The translations under genes were made by a program, and so were the position numbers. A stretch of DNA of 64,000 nucleotides, taken from assembly GCA_016712315.1 (NCBI GenBank), contig JADJRG010000013.1, forward strand, positions 1,331,001 through 1,395,000, given 5' to 3'. This document shows positions 1-7,883 of the stretch, piece by piece (within the stretch, counting starts at the first letter, position 1; each line of letters starts with the position of its first letter). The stretch comes from Nannocystis sp. (lineage in GTDB: Bacteria > Myxococcota_A > Polyangia > Nannocystales > Nannocystaceae). The notes under the pieces were generated by a model. The model worked only from the letters and a program-made list of their open reading frames with translations, was not told the origin of the DNA and did not search any database.

Positions 1-541
1 CCGCCAGCGACGCCGTCGTCAGCAGCGCCCCGATCAGCACATACGAGCCCAGCCCCGGCACGATCAGGCAGCCGTTCTTCCCCAAGAAGCCGAGCCCCGC
101 CAGGTACGCCGCGCTGCGCTCGAGCACCGGCTTCGTATCGACACAAACGATCGAAGCCGCCCCCGGCGCCTCCTCCGCCAGCGCCGCCGCCAGCGCGAGC
201 AGGCGCCCGTGCAGCTCCGTGTGATAGTCGCGGCCCTGCGCGTAGCGGGCGATCGGCCCCGCCTCTCCTGCGTAGGGCACGCACGCGACCAGCAGCGAGC
301 GCGCCCCCGGGAGCATCAGCGACGGGTCCGCCCGGACCGCCCGCGTCCGCTCGAGGAACGCCATCTCCCCCGCCTTCCCGCCCCTCAGAAAGGCCTCATA
401 CGCCGCGACCGCGGGCGCGAAGCCCGCGTGGTCGAGGCCGACCGCGCCCAGCCGCAGCAGCCCCAGGCCCTCTGCGCGCGCGCGCAGCCGCTCGAGCGCG
501 GCCGCGCTGAGCTCGCCCGCAGATCCTGTCTTATCAGACAT
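1..541 (-). CDS. queG: epoxyqueuosine reductase QueG (N-terminal part, cut by window edge)
   Basis: Reading the minus strand from an ATG at 541 gives an open frame of 180 codons that runs off the left edge. It holds features typical of QueG: a VACVPY segment, the ARYAQGRDYH motif, and VDTKPVLERSAAYLAGLGFLGKN, which corresponds to the conserved D-x-KP-x-x-ER...GxGxxGKN block. QueG is a cobalamin- and [4Fe-4S]-dependent enzyme that reduces epoxyqueuosine to queuosine in tRNA. The iron-sulfur Cys motifs lie further C-terminal and are not in view. The start codon overlaps the last 8 bases of the upstream Nudix gene, so the two are probably co-transcribed and translationally coupled. Confidence 0.88.
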   Translation of the reverse strand, partial: MSDKTGSAGELSAAALERLRARAEGLGLLRLGAVGLDHAGFAPAVAAYEAFLRGGKAGEMAFLERTRAVRADPSLMLPGARSLLVACVPYAGEAGPIARYAQGRDYHTELHGRLLALAAALAEEAPGAASIVCVDTKPVLERSAAYLAGLGFLGKNGCLIVPGLGSYVLIGALLTTASLA

Positions 542-1163
542 CTTTTTCAGCCATCGGTCGCGGCGCGATCTCGAGGCGCGACAGCAGATCGTAGACGATC
601 CGCGCGGTCGCCCCCCACAGCGGCGGCGTATGGATCAAGAACTCGTGCAGCTCATACTCCCGGCCCATCCACGCGTGGCGGCCGCCGAAGCGGTAGCGCC
701 CGGGGTCGCTGAGCTCGAGCAAGCTCGGGGTCAACACCGCCGACACCTCGCCGCGCTCAGGCCGCGCCTCGAAGGCCCCGTGCACCCGGGCGACGTACGG
801 CACGATCATAAAACCTGTCGGCGTCGGCACCGGCGCCAGGCGGCCGAGCACCTCCAGGGATCCGCGAGCGAGCCCGACCTCCTCCTCGGACTCCCGCAGC
901 GCCGTATCCAAGAGATCGAGGTCTTGGGGCTCTGGCTTACCGCCGGGCAGCGCGAGCTGTCCCGCGTGCTTACGCAGCCCGCCCGCCCGCTCGATCAGCA
1001 GCAGCCGCGGACCCTCCGCCGGGTTGATCGCCGGCAGCAGCGCCCCCAACACCGCCGCGAAGCGCAGCGGCCCCGGATCCGCGAGCGGCGCCGCGAGCGG
1101 ATCCAACCGCCCCTCGAGCGCGCTCAGCAGCCTCCTCTCCGCGAAAGTACGTCCCGTCGTCAC
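534..1163 (-). CDS. Nudix hydrolase, CoA pyrophosphatase (NudL) type
   Basis: The 209-residue product has a complete Nudix box (GGKPEPQD...ALRESEEEVGL) preceded by LRKHAGQLALPGG. That prefix is the extra signature of the NudL/UPF0035 subfamily, which cleaves the pyrophosphate bond of coenzyme A and its derivatives. Length fits the family (about 190-210 residues). The start is a GTG at 1163, only 3 bases after the stop of the upstream TPR gene, and its 3' end overlaps queG by 8 bases. It therefore sits in a compact kinase-TPR-Nudix-queG operon. Subfamily assignment rests on the box plus prefix; substrate is inferred. Confidence 0.85.
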   Translation of the reverse strand: MTTGRTFAERRLLSALEGRLDPLAAPLADPGPLRFAAVLGALLPAINPAEGPRLLLIERAGGLRKHAGQLALPGGKPEPQDLDLLDTALRESEEEVGLARGSLEVLGRLAPVPTPTGFMIVPYVARVHGAFEARPERGEVSAVLTPSLLELSDPGRYRFGGRHAWMGREYELHEFLIHTPPLWGATARIVYDLLSRLEIAPRPMAEKDV

Positions 1164-1166
1164 CGC

Positions 1167-2213
1167 TCAGAAGCTCCAGCGCGGTCCATCTTGCCAGACA
1201 ACCCGCGAGTTCCGGCGCCGCTCCGCCCGGAGCGCGAGCGCGAGCCCGAGGGTGACCACGGCGAGCCCCACCGTCGCGCCGATCATCACGTTCGTCGCCA
1301 GCTTGCTGCGCTCGAAGCGGCCCTCCGCCGCGGCGGGATAGCTGGCCTCGGCCGCGCACCCGCCTGCCTCGGCCGGCGGGCACAAGCCCGCCACGAACGC
1401 GTCGCGCGAGCGCAGCGTCATCGCCCCCAAGATCGCCACCGCCACGCCCGCGCCGCTGGTCGCCGCGACCCCGCCCCACGTCGCGCTCCGCAGCGCGCGG
1501 CTCCGATCGCGCGGCGACGGCGGAGTCAGCGCTGTCGCTGTCACCTGCGGCGCCCGCGGCGGCGGGGCCACCACGACCGGCGGCGGCGGAAAACCGGCGA
1601 AGTCGACCACCGAATTCTCGCCGGCCCGCAGCTCGACGCGGATGCTCCGGCGCTGGCTCGGCGCCGCGCCCTCCAGCTCGAGCGTCACCACGCCCGGCAG
1701 CATCAGCCGCGGGAAGTCCTCGAGCGCCACCACCTCGCCGTCGAGCCGGAGCGCGCGCAGCTCGGCCGGGTTCGCTACCTCCAGCGTCAGCTCGCCGACC
1801 AGCGCGCGCAGCGCCCGCGAGCGCCGCTCCGCCTCTGCCTGGCGCTCGGCGTCGGCGTCGACGAATTCGAGGTACTCGCCGTACACGCGCAGCGCCGCCA
1901 GCGCGTCGCCGGCGAGGTCATACGCCAGCGCCTCCGCGTGCAGCGCCTCGATCGACGGCGCCACCTCGTACGAGCGGCGGAACTCCGCGGCCGCCGCCGC
2001 GTAGTCGCGGCTGACCAGGCGCGCGCGCCCCTCGCGGAAGATCTCGAGCGCCCGCGCCCGCGTCGCCTCGTCCGGCGGAGCGTCGGGGTCATCTTCTCCT
2101 TGAGCCAGGTCTTGGAGGACATGAACGCCCACCGCGCGCGCCGGCCCGCCGCCGACGGCGATGGCCACGGCGGCGGCGGCGGCGAACCACGCGGAGCCCT
2201 CGCGCCTCATCAT
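1167..2213 (-). CDS. TPR/PEGA-like membrane protein, partner of the upstream kinase
   Basis: The 348-residue protein begins with a hydrophobic signal or anchor (FAAAAAVAIAVGG). A TPR-like helical section follows (ALEIFREGRARL...YAAAAAEFRRSYEVAPS...ALAYDLAGDALAALRVY), then a beta-rich PEGA-like section (about residues 150-225), a Pro-rich linker and two transmembrane segments near the C terminus (VAATSGAGVAVAILGAM and MIGATVGLAVVTLGLALAL). Its ATG overlaps the kinase stop in an ATGA tetranucleotide, which implies translational coupling. In myxobacteria this architecture is often found beside eukaryote-like kinases. No enzymatic motif is visible. A structural or sensory role with the kinase is an inference from context. 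Confidence 0.7.
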   Translation of the reverse strand: MMRREGSAWFAAAAAVAIAVGGGPARAVGVHVLQDLAQGEDDPDAPPDEATRARALEIFREGRARLVSRDYAAAAAEFRRSYEVAPSIEALHAEALAYDLAGDALAALRVYGEYLEFVDADAERQAEAERRSRALRALVGELTLEVANPAELRALRLDGEVVALEDFPRLMLPGVVTLELEGAAPSQRRSIRVELRAGENSVVDFAGFPPPPVVVAPPPRAPQVTATALTPPSPRDRSRALRSATWGGVAATSGAGVAVAILGAMTLRSRDAFVAGLCPPAEAGGCAAEASYPAAAEGRFERSKLATNVMIGATVGLAVVTLGLALALRAERRRNSRVVWQDGPRWSF

Positions 2214-4246
2214 TCACCTTCGTGCGGCTTGCGGCGGGGCGGGCTCTCGAAGGTCGGCTCACGCAGATCGAGCGCCCCCAGCGGCTCCTTCGCCGGCCGC
2301 GTCGCGCGGTTCGTCAGCCGCGGCGGCCGCCGGGTCGGCGCCTCCGTCTCCGGCGGCGACGTCGACGGGAGCGGCCGCAGCGGCCGATAGAGGTTCTCGC
2401 TCGCCAGCGGCAGCAGCACCTCGCTGCGCTCCTCATGGCCGTCGAGGCGGAGCACCAGCGTGAGCGCGCGCTCATCGCTGCGCGGCAGCATCACCTCCAC
2501 CGGCGTCACCGCGCCTGCGAGGCGCCGCTCGACCTCCGCTTGCAGCTCCGGCGGCAGCCCCAAGATCGCCACGCTCGCCCCAGGCGGCTCGGTGTTCAGC
2601 GTCCACCGGACCTCGTCGACCACCGGCGCGGCCACGACCTCTGGCCGCGGCGCCTCGGCGGCGGTCGCGAGCTGCGAGGGTCGGCGCGGCTCCTCGCCCC
2701 TCGTCGCGCCTTGCAGCTCACCCACCGCGATCAGCGCGGTCACCCCGACGATCGCCCCGACCAGCGGCAGCCCCAACCACAGCGCCCACGGCCGCCGCCG
2801 CCGCCGCCGCCGCGCCCTCTCGTCCTCGCGCTCCAAGGGCGACGGCTCGGCGGCTCGCGTCGCCAAACGCGCGCTCGACCCGCTGAGAGCGGCTAGCCCG
2901 CCTCCCGGCGTGGTCAGCTCGTCGGACGCGCGAGAAAGAACGCTCCCGGCCGAGGGCGCCCCGCCCGGCGCAGATGCTGCCGCGAGCGCATCGGGCTTCG
3001 TCTCATCGCCGACCGCGGCCGCGCCGCCGGGGCGCCCGGACGGCGTCACCAGCGCTGGGCCCGTCTGGCCGGGGCGCGGCGCGCCGTCCGCGTCACGCAT
3101 GGTGTCGTGTACCACCAGCTCCGGCCGCGTCTGCTCCTCGCTCGCGGCGGCGACCGCCGGCGTCGAGCCCCCAGGAGCGCTCGCCTGGGTCGCCGCGTGG
3201 CGGTATTTCTCTTGCGCGCCGAAGTGCCCGCGGATCAGCGCCGCGAGGGCGCCGCGCGGCTCCTCCTCGCCGGCGAAGCGGCGCAGCAAGCGGCGCAGCT
3301 CGACCAGCATCGCCTCCGCCGAGGGGAAGCGATCACCTGGCTCTTTGGTCAGGGTGTTCGCGAGCAGCGCCTCGATCTCGGGCGGCAGATCGGGGCGCAG
3401 CTCGGCCAGAGGCGGCCGCCGGCAGGCGATCACGCGGGCGAGGATCTCCGCCTCGCGGTCGGCGCCGAAGAGCCGCTCCCCGGTGCACAGCTCCCACAAG
3501 ATCACCCCGAGCGCGAAGATGTCGCTGGAGGGCGCGAGCGGCAGCGCCTGCGCCTGCTCCGGCGACATATAGGGCAGCTTGCCGCGGAGCTGCCCCTCGC
3601 GGGTGTGGCTGCGCCGCCCCTTCGCCTTCATGATCCCGAAGTCGGCGAGCTTCACCCAGCCGTCGCGGTCGATCATCAGGTTCTGCGGGGTCACATCGCG
3701 GTGGATCAGCCCGTACAGGTTCCCCGCTGGGTCGCGCAGCTCGTGGGCGGCGCGCAGGCCCTCGCACGCGTCCGCGAGGATCTGGAGGATCAGCGGCAGC
3801 GGCAGGCGAGCGCCTGCGCCGCGGAGCGCCCGCAGCAGCGCCGACAGCGTGGTCCCCTCGACCAGCTCCATCACGATGTAGTAGTCGCCGCGGTCCTCGC
3901 CGAGGTCGAGGATCGCGACCACGTGGGGGCTGTGGATCTGCGAGGCGATCCTGCCCTCATCGAGGAACATCTCGATCAGCTCTGGATCGTCCGCGAGGAA
4001 GGGGTGGATCACCTTGATCGCGACCCGCTTCTCGAAGCCGGCGCTGCCGGTCGCGCGGCCGAGGAACACCGTCGCCATACCGCCGCGGGCGAGCCGCTGG
4101 AGGAGCTCATAGCGGCCGATCCAGCGGCGGATCGGCCCTTCCTCTACCGAGGGAGGGACCCCGCGCGTGCCGCTCGCGGCCAACACTTTGGTCTCCTCAA
4201 CAAGCTCTCGCATCGTGTGATGGCTCTGCGGCCCTAACGTCACCAT
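2210..4246 (-). CDS. eukaryote-like Ser/Thr protein kinase with TM and PEGA domain
   Basis: The N-terminal kinase domain is complete: the Gly-rich loop (LARGGMATVFLG), the ATP-binding Lys in VAIKVI, the catalytic loop HRDVTPQN, DFG, and SPEQ in place of APE. A long Ala/Pro/Ser-rich linker leads to one membrane segment (LWLGLPLVGAIVGVTALIAV), and the extracytoplasmic end has a PEGA-type fold (WTLNTEPPGASVAILG). It should sit in the inner membrane with the kinase inside. The open frame extends upstream to 4441, but only to a TTG and through sequence without family character; I prefer the ATG at 4246 (678 residues). Neither site has a strong Shine-Dalgarno sequence. The 3' end overlaps the TPR gene by 4 bases. 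Confidence 0.88.
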   Translation of the reverse strand: MVTLGPQSHHTMRELVEETKVLAASGTRGVPPSVEEGPIRRWIGRYELLQRLARGGMATVFLGRATGSAGFEKRVAIKVIHPFLADDPELIEMFLDEGRIASQIHSPHVVAILDLGEDRGDYYIVMELVEGTTLSALLRALRGAGARLPLPLILQILADACEGLRAAHELRDPAGNLYGLIHRDVTPQNLMIDRDGWVKLADFGIMKAKGRRSHTREGQLRGKLPYMSPEQAQALPLAPSSDIFALGVILWELCTGERLFGADREAEILARVIACRRPPLAELRPDLPPEIEALLANTLTKEPGDRFPSAEAMLVELRRLLRRFAGEEEPRGALAALIRGHFGAQEKYRHAATQASAPGGSTPAVAAASEEQTRPELVVHDTMRDADGAPRPGQTGPALVTPSGRPGGAAAVGDETKPDALAAASAPGGAPSAGSVLSRASDELTTPGGGLAALSGSSARLATRAAEPSPLEREDERARRRRRRRPWALWLGLPLVGAIVGVTALIAVGELQGATRGEEPRRPSQLATAAEAPRPEVVAAPVVDEVRWTLNTEPPGASVAILGLPPELQAEVERRLAGAVTPVEVMLPRSDERALTLVLRLDGHEERSEVLLPLASENLYRPLRPLPSTSPPETEAPTRRPPRLTNRATRPAKEPLGALDLREPTFESPPRRKPHEGE

Positions 4247-4442
4247 ACGCCAAGAGAGCGCCGGCTTCACGCGGAGCGCGTCGCCCCACAGATCCGTTTC
4301 GGCGGCTTTGGCGGGCTTTTGGAGGCGCTTGGCTTTTGGTAGGTCTGTGGTCTCGACGCGCTGAGCCCTCGCATGTGGAGTGAAGGTCGAGGCGCCGAAG
4401 TCCTCATCCGTGGTACCGGAAGCGCTGGGGAGATCGCGCAAA

Positions 4443-4467
4443 AGAGATCTCTAAGATCTCTGAGATC
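4443..4467. promoter_or_regulatory. nested GATC-core inverted/direct repeat, candidate operator
   Basis: The perfect palindrome AGAGATCTCT (4443-4452) is followed at once by GATCTCTGAGATC (4455-4467), an odd-centred perfect palindrome. AGATCTCT is also directly repeated (4445-4452 and 4454-4461). Such dense symmetry in a divergent intergenic region suggests a protein-binding site. No regulator can be assigned from the sequence alone. Confidence 0.4.
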
Positions 4468-4534
4468 GGCTCGATTTTTGTATTCTGGTGCCCGAGCCGG
4501 TCGACCGGTCGTACCCTGGCGCGCCACCCACAAT

Positions 4535-4587
4535 TCTCGAAAACACCTTACATTCTATATATTTAAACGGATTCGAGCGCGCGAATC
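4535..4587 (+). promoter_or_regulatory. AT-rich candidate promoter with downstream inverted repeat
   Basis: An AT-rich tract (TTACATTCTATATATTTAAA within 4548-4567) offers a TATATT-like -10 hexamer in an otherwise GC-rich region. An inverted repeat GATTCG-6 nt-CGAATC (4570-4587) lies where the transcript would begin. It would serve the RHH-like gene at 4696, leaving a leader of about 110 bases. Self-repression by that DNA-binding protein is a reasonable guess only. Confidence 0.35.
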
Positions 4588-4695
4588 CGCCCGCGCGCAA
4601 AGCACGCGCGACCGGTCCTCATGGAATGGCACTTGCGTGCGTGGTCGGCTTGGCGTAGACGCAAGGGACGGACCCCGCCGGGGAGGAGTAGACCA

Positions 4696-4989
4696 ATGGC
4701 GAAACGACAGACCCGCCGGAGCATCTCGGTCAAGGGCATCACCTATCAGCGCCTCAAGGACTACTGCGAGGACAACGGGCTCAGCGTCAGCGGCTACTTG
4801 GAGGACATCATCGCCGAGAAGCTGGATGCAGCCGGGGCTCCGGTCCCGACCGTCGTCAAGCGCGAACCTCCTCCAGCGCCGAGCGCCAGCACCAACACCA
4901 ACACCAACGTTGGTCCGCGCGAGAGCAACACCAACAACAACAAGCCCGTCGAAGTCGACGAGATCGTCTCGCAGCACTTCACCTTCTGA
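4696..4989 (+). CDS. small ribbon-helix-helix-like DNA-binding protein
   Basis: The ATG at 4696 lies 7 bases behind a strong GGGAGGAG Shine-Dalgarno sequence (4681-4688), which decides the start against an upstream in-frame ATG at 4621. The 97-residue product has a basic N-terminal half (RRSISVKGITYQRLKDYCED...SVSGYLEDIIAEKL) with the strand-helix-helix pattern of Arc/MetJ-type regulators. A low-complexity Pro/Ser/Asn/Thr tail (NTNTN, SNTNNN) follows and ends in the aromatic HFTF. Such proteins bind DNA as dimers. Target and ligand are unknown. It is a monocistronic gene between divergent and convergent neighbours. Confidence 0.75.
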   Translation: MAKRQTRRSISVKGITYQRLKDYCEDNGLSVSGYLEDIIAEKLDAAGAPVPTVVKREPPPAPSASTNTNTNVGPRESNTNNNKPVEVDEIVSQHFTF

Positions 4990-5025
4990 GCACGCGCGGC
5001 GCCCTCGCTCCGGGGCGCCGGCCTG

Positions 5026-5871
5026 TCAGCCCGGGCTCCGAACCATCTGCATCCGCCAGTCGACGCCGATCATCTCCCCCGCGGCCATCGGCTCCCAGAC
5101 GTTGTCGCCCTGCAGCGGCTCGCTCGAGAAGATCAAGTGCGAGACGAAGCCCGCCGGTGAGCGCGCCTCGCACTCGGCCGCGTAGCTCGGGCAGGTCTCG
5201 CGGTCCGGGCAGCGCCGCTTGTGCGTGCTGCAGTGCAGCTCCTTGCCGCCTTGGTGCGCCAACATCGTCTGGCCGTCGGTGATCACGAAGGTCAAGAAGT
5301 TGCTGTCCGAAGGGGCATGTGTGTCGGTGCAGATCGGCCCCGCCAGCGCCACCACCTCCGCGAGCGCCTCCCGCGTCGCCTCGATCAGCGACGCGAGCGG
5401 GAAGCCGTGGCGGTGCAGCTCGTGGCGCTGCGACATCTTCCCGAGGATCAAATAGAAGAGCGCCTCGCTGTCCGTGCGCCCGAGGATGAAGCGCCGCAGC
5501 ACCGCCGGGATCCGCTCGAGGATCGCCCCGCGCAGCGCGCCGAAGCCGGCGATATTGCCGTTATGGGCGAACACCCAGCGGCCGTACTGGAACGGGTGCG
5601 TGTTGATCGACGAGAGCTCCCCTTGCGTCGCCTTGCGCAGGTGCGCCAGCACCGTCTCTGAGGTCACCACCCCCGACACGTGCCGGAACAGGTTGTCCTC
5701 GACCGCCGAGGACGCGCTCTTCACCACGTGCGGCGCGCCGGCCACGTAGTACGCGACCCCCCAGCCGTCGGGGTGGCGCTCACCTTGGATCATCAGCGCG
5801 TTGTCAGCGCTGACCAACGAGCGATGCACCTGGCTCTGAATCACGGAGCGAAAGCCGAAGATCCTGCACAT
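5026..5871 (-). CDS. class II glutamine amidotransferase (YafJ/GATase_4 type)
   Basis: The 281-residue protein starts MCRIFGF, so removal of Met exposes the nucleophilic Cys at the N terminus that defines class II (Ntn) amidotransferases. Further family motifs are HPDGWGVAYY, LAHLRKAT, NTHPFQYGRWVFAHNGNI, and FLGRTDSEALFYLIL. It is a stand-alone glutaminase-like domain of the YafJ/Dug3 kind, with no synthetase domain attached. Those proteins hydrolyse glutamine or gamma-glutamyl compounds, so the substrate here is open. A Cys/His-rich stretch (CSTHKRRCPDRETCPSYAAEC) lies near the C terminus and could be a metal site. The gene converges with the RHH-like gene. Confidence 0.85.
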   Translation of the reverse strand: MCRIFGFRSVIQSQVHRSLVSADNALMIQGERHPDGWGVAYYVAGAPHVVKSASSAVEDNLFRHVSGVVTSETVLAHLRKATQGELSSINTHPFQYGRWVFAHNGNIAGFGALRGAILERIPAVLRRFILGRTDSEALFYLILGKMSQRHELHRHGFPLASLIEATREALAEVVALAGPICTDTHAPSDSNFLTFVITDGQTMLAHQGGKELHCSTHKRRCPDRETCPSYAAECEARSPAGFVSHLIFSSEPLQGDNVWEPMAAGEMIGVDWRMQMVRSPG

Positions 5872-6016
5872 GAGGGCTCCTAGGGGCGCGTCGCCGCGTC
5901 GCCGACGAGCGAGTGTAACGCGGATCGAGCGCGCGAAAGCGCCGAGCGCTCGCCGGCCTCGCGGATTGAAAATCTGGGCTCAAACGCCGAGAATCCAGCC
6001 ACCCTGTGAGATCAGC

Positions 6017-7870
6017 ATGAGCACAGCCGCCACCGCGCACTACAAGAGCAACCTCCGCGACATCTTCTTCAACCTCTTCGAGGTCCTGGAGATCGGCAGC
6101 AGCACCCTCGGCCGCGGCCCCTTCGCTGGGTTTGACGAGGAGACCGCGCGCGCGACCCTCACCAATTATGAGGAATTTTGCCAACGCGAGCTCGCCCCCA
6201 CCTTCGTCGAGACTGACCGCGTCCCGCTCGAGTTCGACGCCGAGAGCGGCGCCGTCACCGTCCCCCCCGGCCTCACCCGCTCGCTGCGCAGCATGCTCGA
6301 GGGCGGCTGGCACATGCTCGCGATGCCAGAGCGCCTCGACGGCGTCGGCGCCCCTCCGTCTGTCTTTTGGGCCACCTTCGAGCTCACCGCGGGCTCCAAC
6401 CCCTGCGTCGCCTTCTACGCCTTCGGCGCCGTGATCTCGCGGATCATCGACGACCTCGGCACCGACGCGCAGCGCCAGCGCTTCGTCGGCCCGGCGCTCG
6501 CCAACCACTGGGGCGGCTCGATGGTCCTCACCGAGCCCGACGCCGGCTCTGACGTCGGCGCCGGCCGGACCAAGGCGCGCCACGTCGAGGGCGACGTCTG
6601 GGAGATCGAGGGCGTCAAGCGCTTCATCACCAACGGCGACTTCAACGGCGTCGACAACATCCTCCACCTCGTGCTCGCCCGGCCTGAGGGCCACGCCGCC
6701 GGCACCAAGGGCCTGTCGATGTTCATCGTCCCCAAGTACTGGGTGAACGAGGACGGCAGCCTCGGCGAGCGCAACGGCGCCTACTGCACCAACATCGAGC
6801 ACAAGATGGGCCTCAAGGGCTCCGCCACCTGCGAGATGACCTTCGGCGAGCGCGGCCCGGCCCGCGGCCTCCTCGTCGGCGGCGTGCACGACGGCATCCG
6901 CCAGATGTTCCACGTGATCGAGCACGCGCGCATGGCCGTCGGCTGCAAGTCGATGGCCACCCTCTCGACCGCCTACCTCAACGCGCTCGAGTACGCCAAG
7001 CTGCGCGTCCAGGGCCCCGACCTCCTGCGGGCCACCGACAAGAGCGCCCCCCGCGTGCGGATCATCGAGCACCCCGACGTCCGCCGCATGCTCATCACCC
7101 AGAAGGCCTACGCCGAGGGCATGCGCGCGCTCTTCCTCTACACCGCCTGGGTGCAGGACCAGGTCGAGATCCACGGCGGCCACGGCGCCGCCGAGTCCAA
7201 GGAGCTCGACCACCTCAACGACCTCCTCCTCCCGCTGGTCAAGGGCTACTGCTCCGACAAGGCCTACGAGCTCCTCGCGACCTCGCTGCAGGTCTTCGGC
7301 GGCTCTGGCTACTGCATGGACTATCCGCTCGAGCAGTACATCCGCGACCAGAAGATCGACACCCTCTACGAGGGCACCACCCACATCCAAGCGCTCGACC
7401 TCTTCTTCCGCAAGGTCGCGCGCGACGGCGGCGGCACCCTCCGCAAGCTGATGGAGCGGGTCCAGGCCACCCTCGGCCACCTCGAGCTCGACGCCGTACC
7501 CGCCCTCGCGATCGAGCACGAGGCGCTGGCGCGCGCGCTCGGCGAGATCCAGGGGATCTACGGCGCGATCATGGGCAAGCTCCCCGAGTCGCTCTACCAC
7601 GTCGGCCTGCAAGGCAACCGGATCCTCGCCGCCACCGCCGAGCTCGTGATCGGCTGGCTGCTCATCCGCCAGGCCATCGTCGCCGACCGCCAGCTCACCG
7701 CCCTGCTCGCCGCCGGCTCCACCAACGACAGCGAGCTCGACTTCTACCGCGGCAAGCTCGCCGTCACCCGCTTTTGGGTGCGCAACGTCCTGCCTGGGCT
7801 CACCCTCACGCGCAAGCTGATCGAGGCCGGCACCCTCGAGGTGATGGAGATCCCCGAGTCCGCGTTCTAG
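6017..7870 (+). CDS. acyl-CoA dehydrogenase, long form with C-terminal extension
   Basis: The 617-residue protein shows the acyl-CoA dehydrogenase N-terminal, middle and C-terminal domains: VLTEPDAGSDVG (FAD/substrate loop), KRFITNGD, HKMGLKGSATCEMTF, QVFGGSGYCMDYPLEQYIRD, and YEGTTHIQALDL, whose Glu is the catalytic base position in this family. An extra domain of about 150 residues follows, as in the 600-residue subgroup that includes DmdC-like enzymes. It oxidises an acyl-CoA to the enoyl-CoA with FAD and passes electrons to ETF. The start is ATG 6017; the longer upstream frame has no family character. A high-identity DmdC function (methylmercaptopropionyl-CoA) cannot be claimed without the rest of that pathway. 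Confidence 0.92.
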   Translation: MSTAATAHYKSNLRDIFFNLFEVLEIGSSTLGRGPFAGFDEETARATLTNYEEFCQRELAPTFVETDRVPLEFDAESGAVTVPPGLTRSLRSMLEGGWHMLAMPERLDGVGAPPSVFWATFELTAGSNPCVAFYAFGAVISRIIDDLGTDAQRQRFVGPALANHWGGSMVLTEPDAGSDVGAGRTKARHVEGDVWEIEGVKRFITNGDFNGVDNILHLVLARPEGHAAGTKGLSMFIVPKYWVNEDGSLGERNGAYCTNIEHKMGLKGSATCEMTFGERGPARGLLVGGVHDGIRQMFHVIEHARMAVGCKSMATLSTAYLNALEYAKLRVQGPDLLRATDKSAPRVRIIEHPDVRRMLITQKAYAEGMRALFLYTAWVQDQVEIHGGHGAAESKELDHLNDLLLPLVKGYCSDKAYELLATSLQVFGGSGYCMDYPLEQYIRDQKIDTLYEGTTHIQALDLFFRKVARDGGGTLRKLMERVQATLGHLELDAVPALAIEHEALARALGEIQGIYGAIMGKLPESLYHVGLQGNRILAATAELVIGWLLIRQAIVADRQLTALLAAGSTNDSELDFYRGKLAVTRFWVRNVLPGLTLTRKLIEAGTLEVMEIPESAF

Positions 7871-7883
7871 GCGCCGCGCCTGC

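Larger units (their letters stand above)
4247..4695. other. divergent intergenic region with candidate promoter and repeats
   Basis: This 449-base stretch separates the minus-strand kinase operon from the plus-strand small RHH-like gene. It contains no convincing gene beyond a weak TTG-initiated extension of the kinase frame. Its features are a compact GATC-core repeat (4443-4467), an AT-rich block around 4540-4566 that is the least GC-rich part of the neighbourhood, and an inverted repeat (GATTCG...CGAATC, 4570-4587) just downstream of that block. The layout suits divergent promoters under local control. Confidence 0.5.

Noticed and set aside
3107..4237. Plus-strand frame opposite the Ser/Thr kinase
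   Set aside because: The kinase motifs on the minus strand are complete; this frame is Arg/Gln-rich noise.
4247..4441. N-terminal extension of the kinase starting at 4441
   Set aside because: The start would be TTG, and the 65 added residues have no kinase-family character. A later ATG is preferred, though not proven.
5804..7612. Long open frame (602 codons) antisense to the acyl-CoA dehydrogenase
   Set aside because: It mirrors the coding strand of a clear enzyme in a GC-rich genome. Composition is Ala/Gly/Val/Asp/Glu-rich with no family feature, as expected for a shadow frame.
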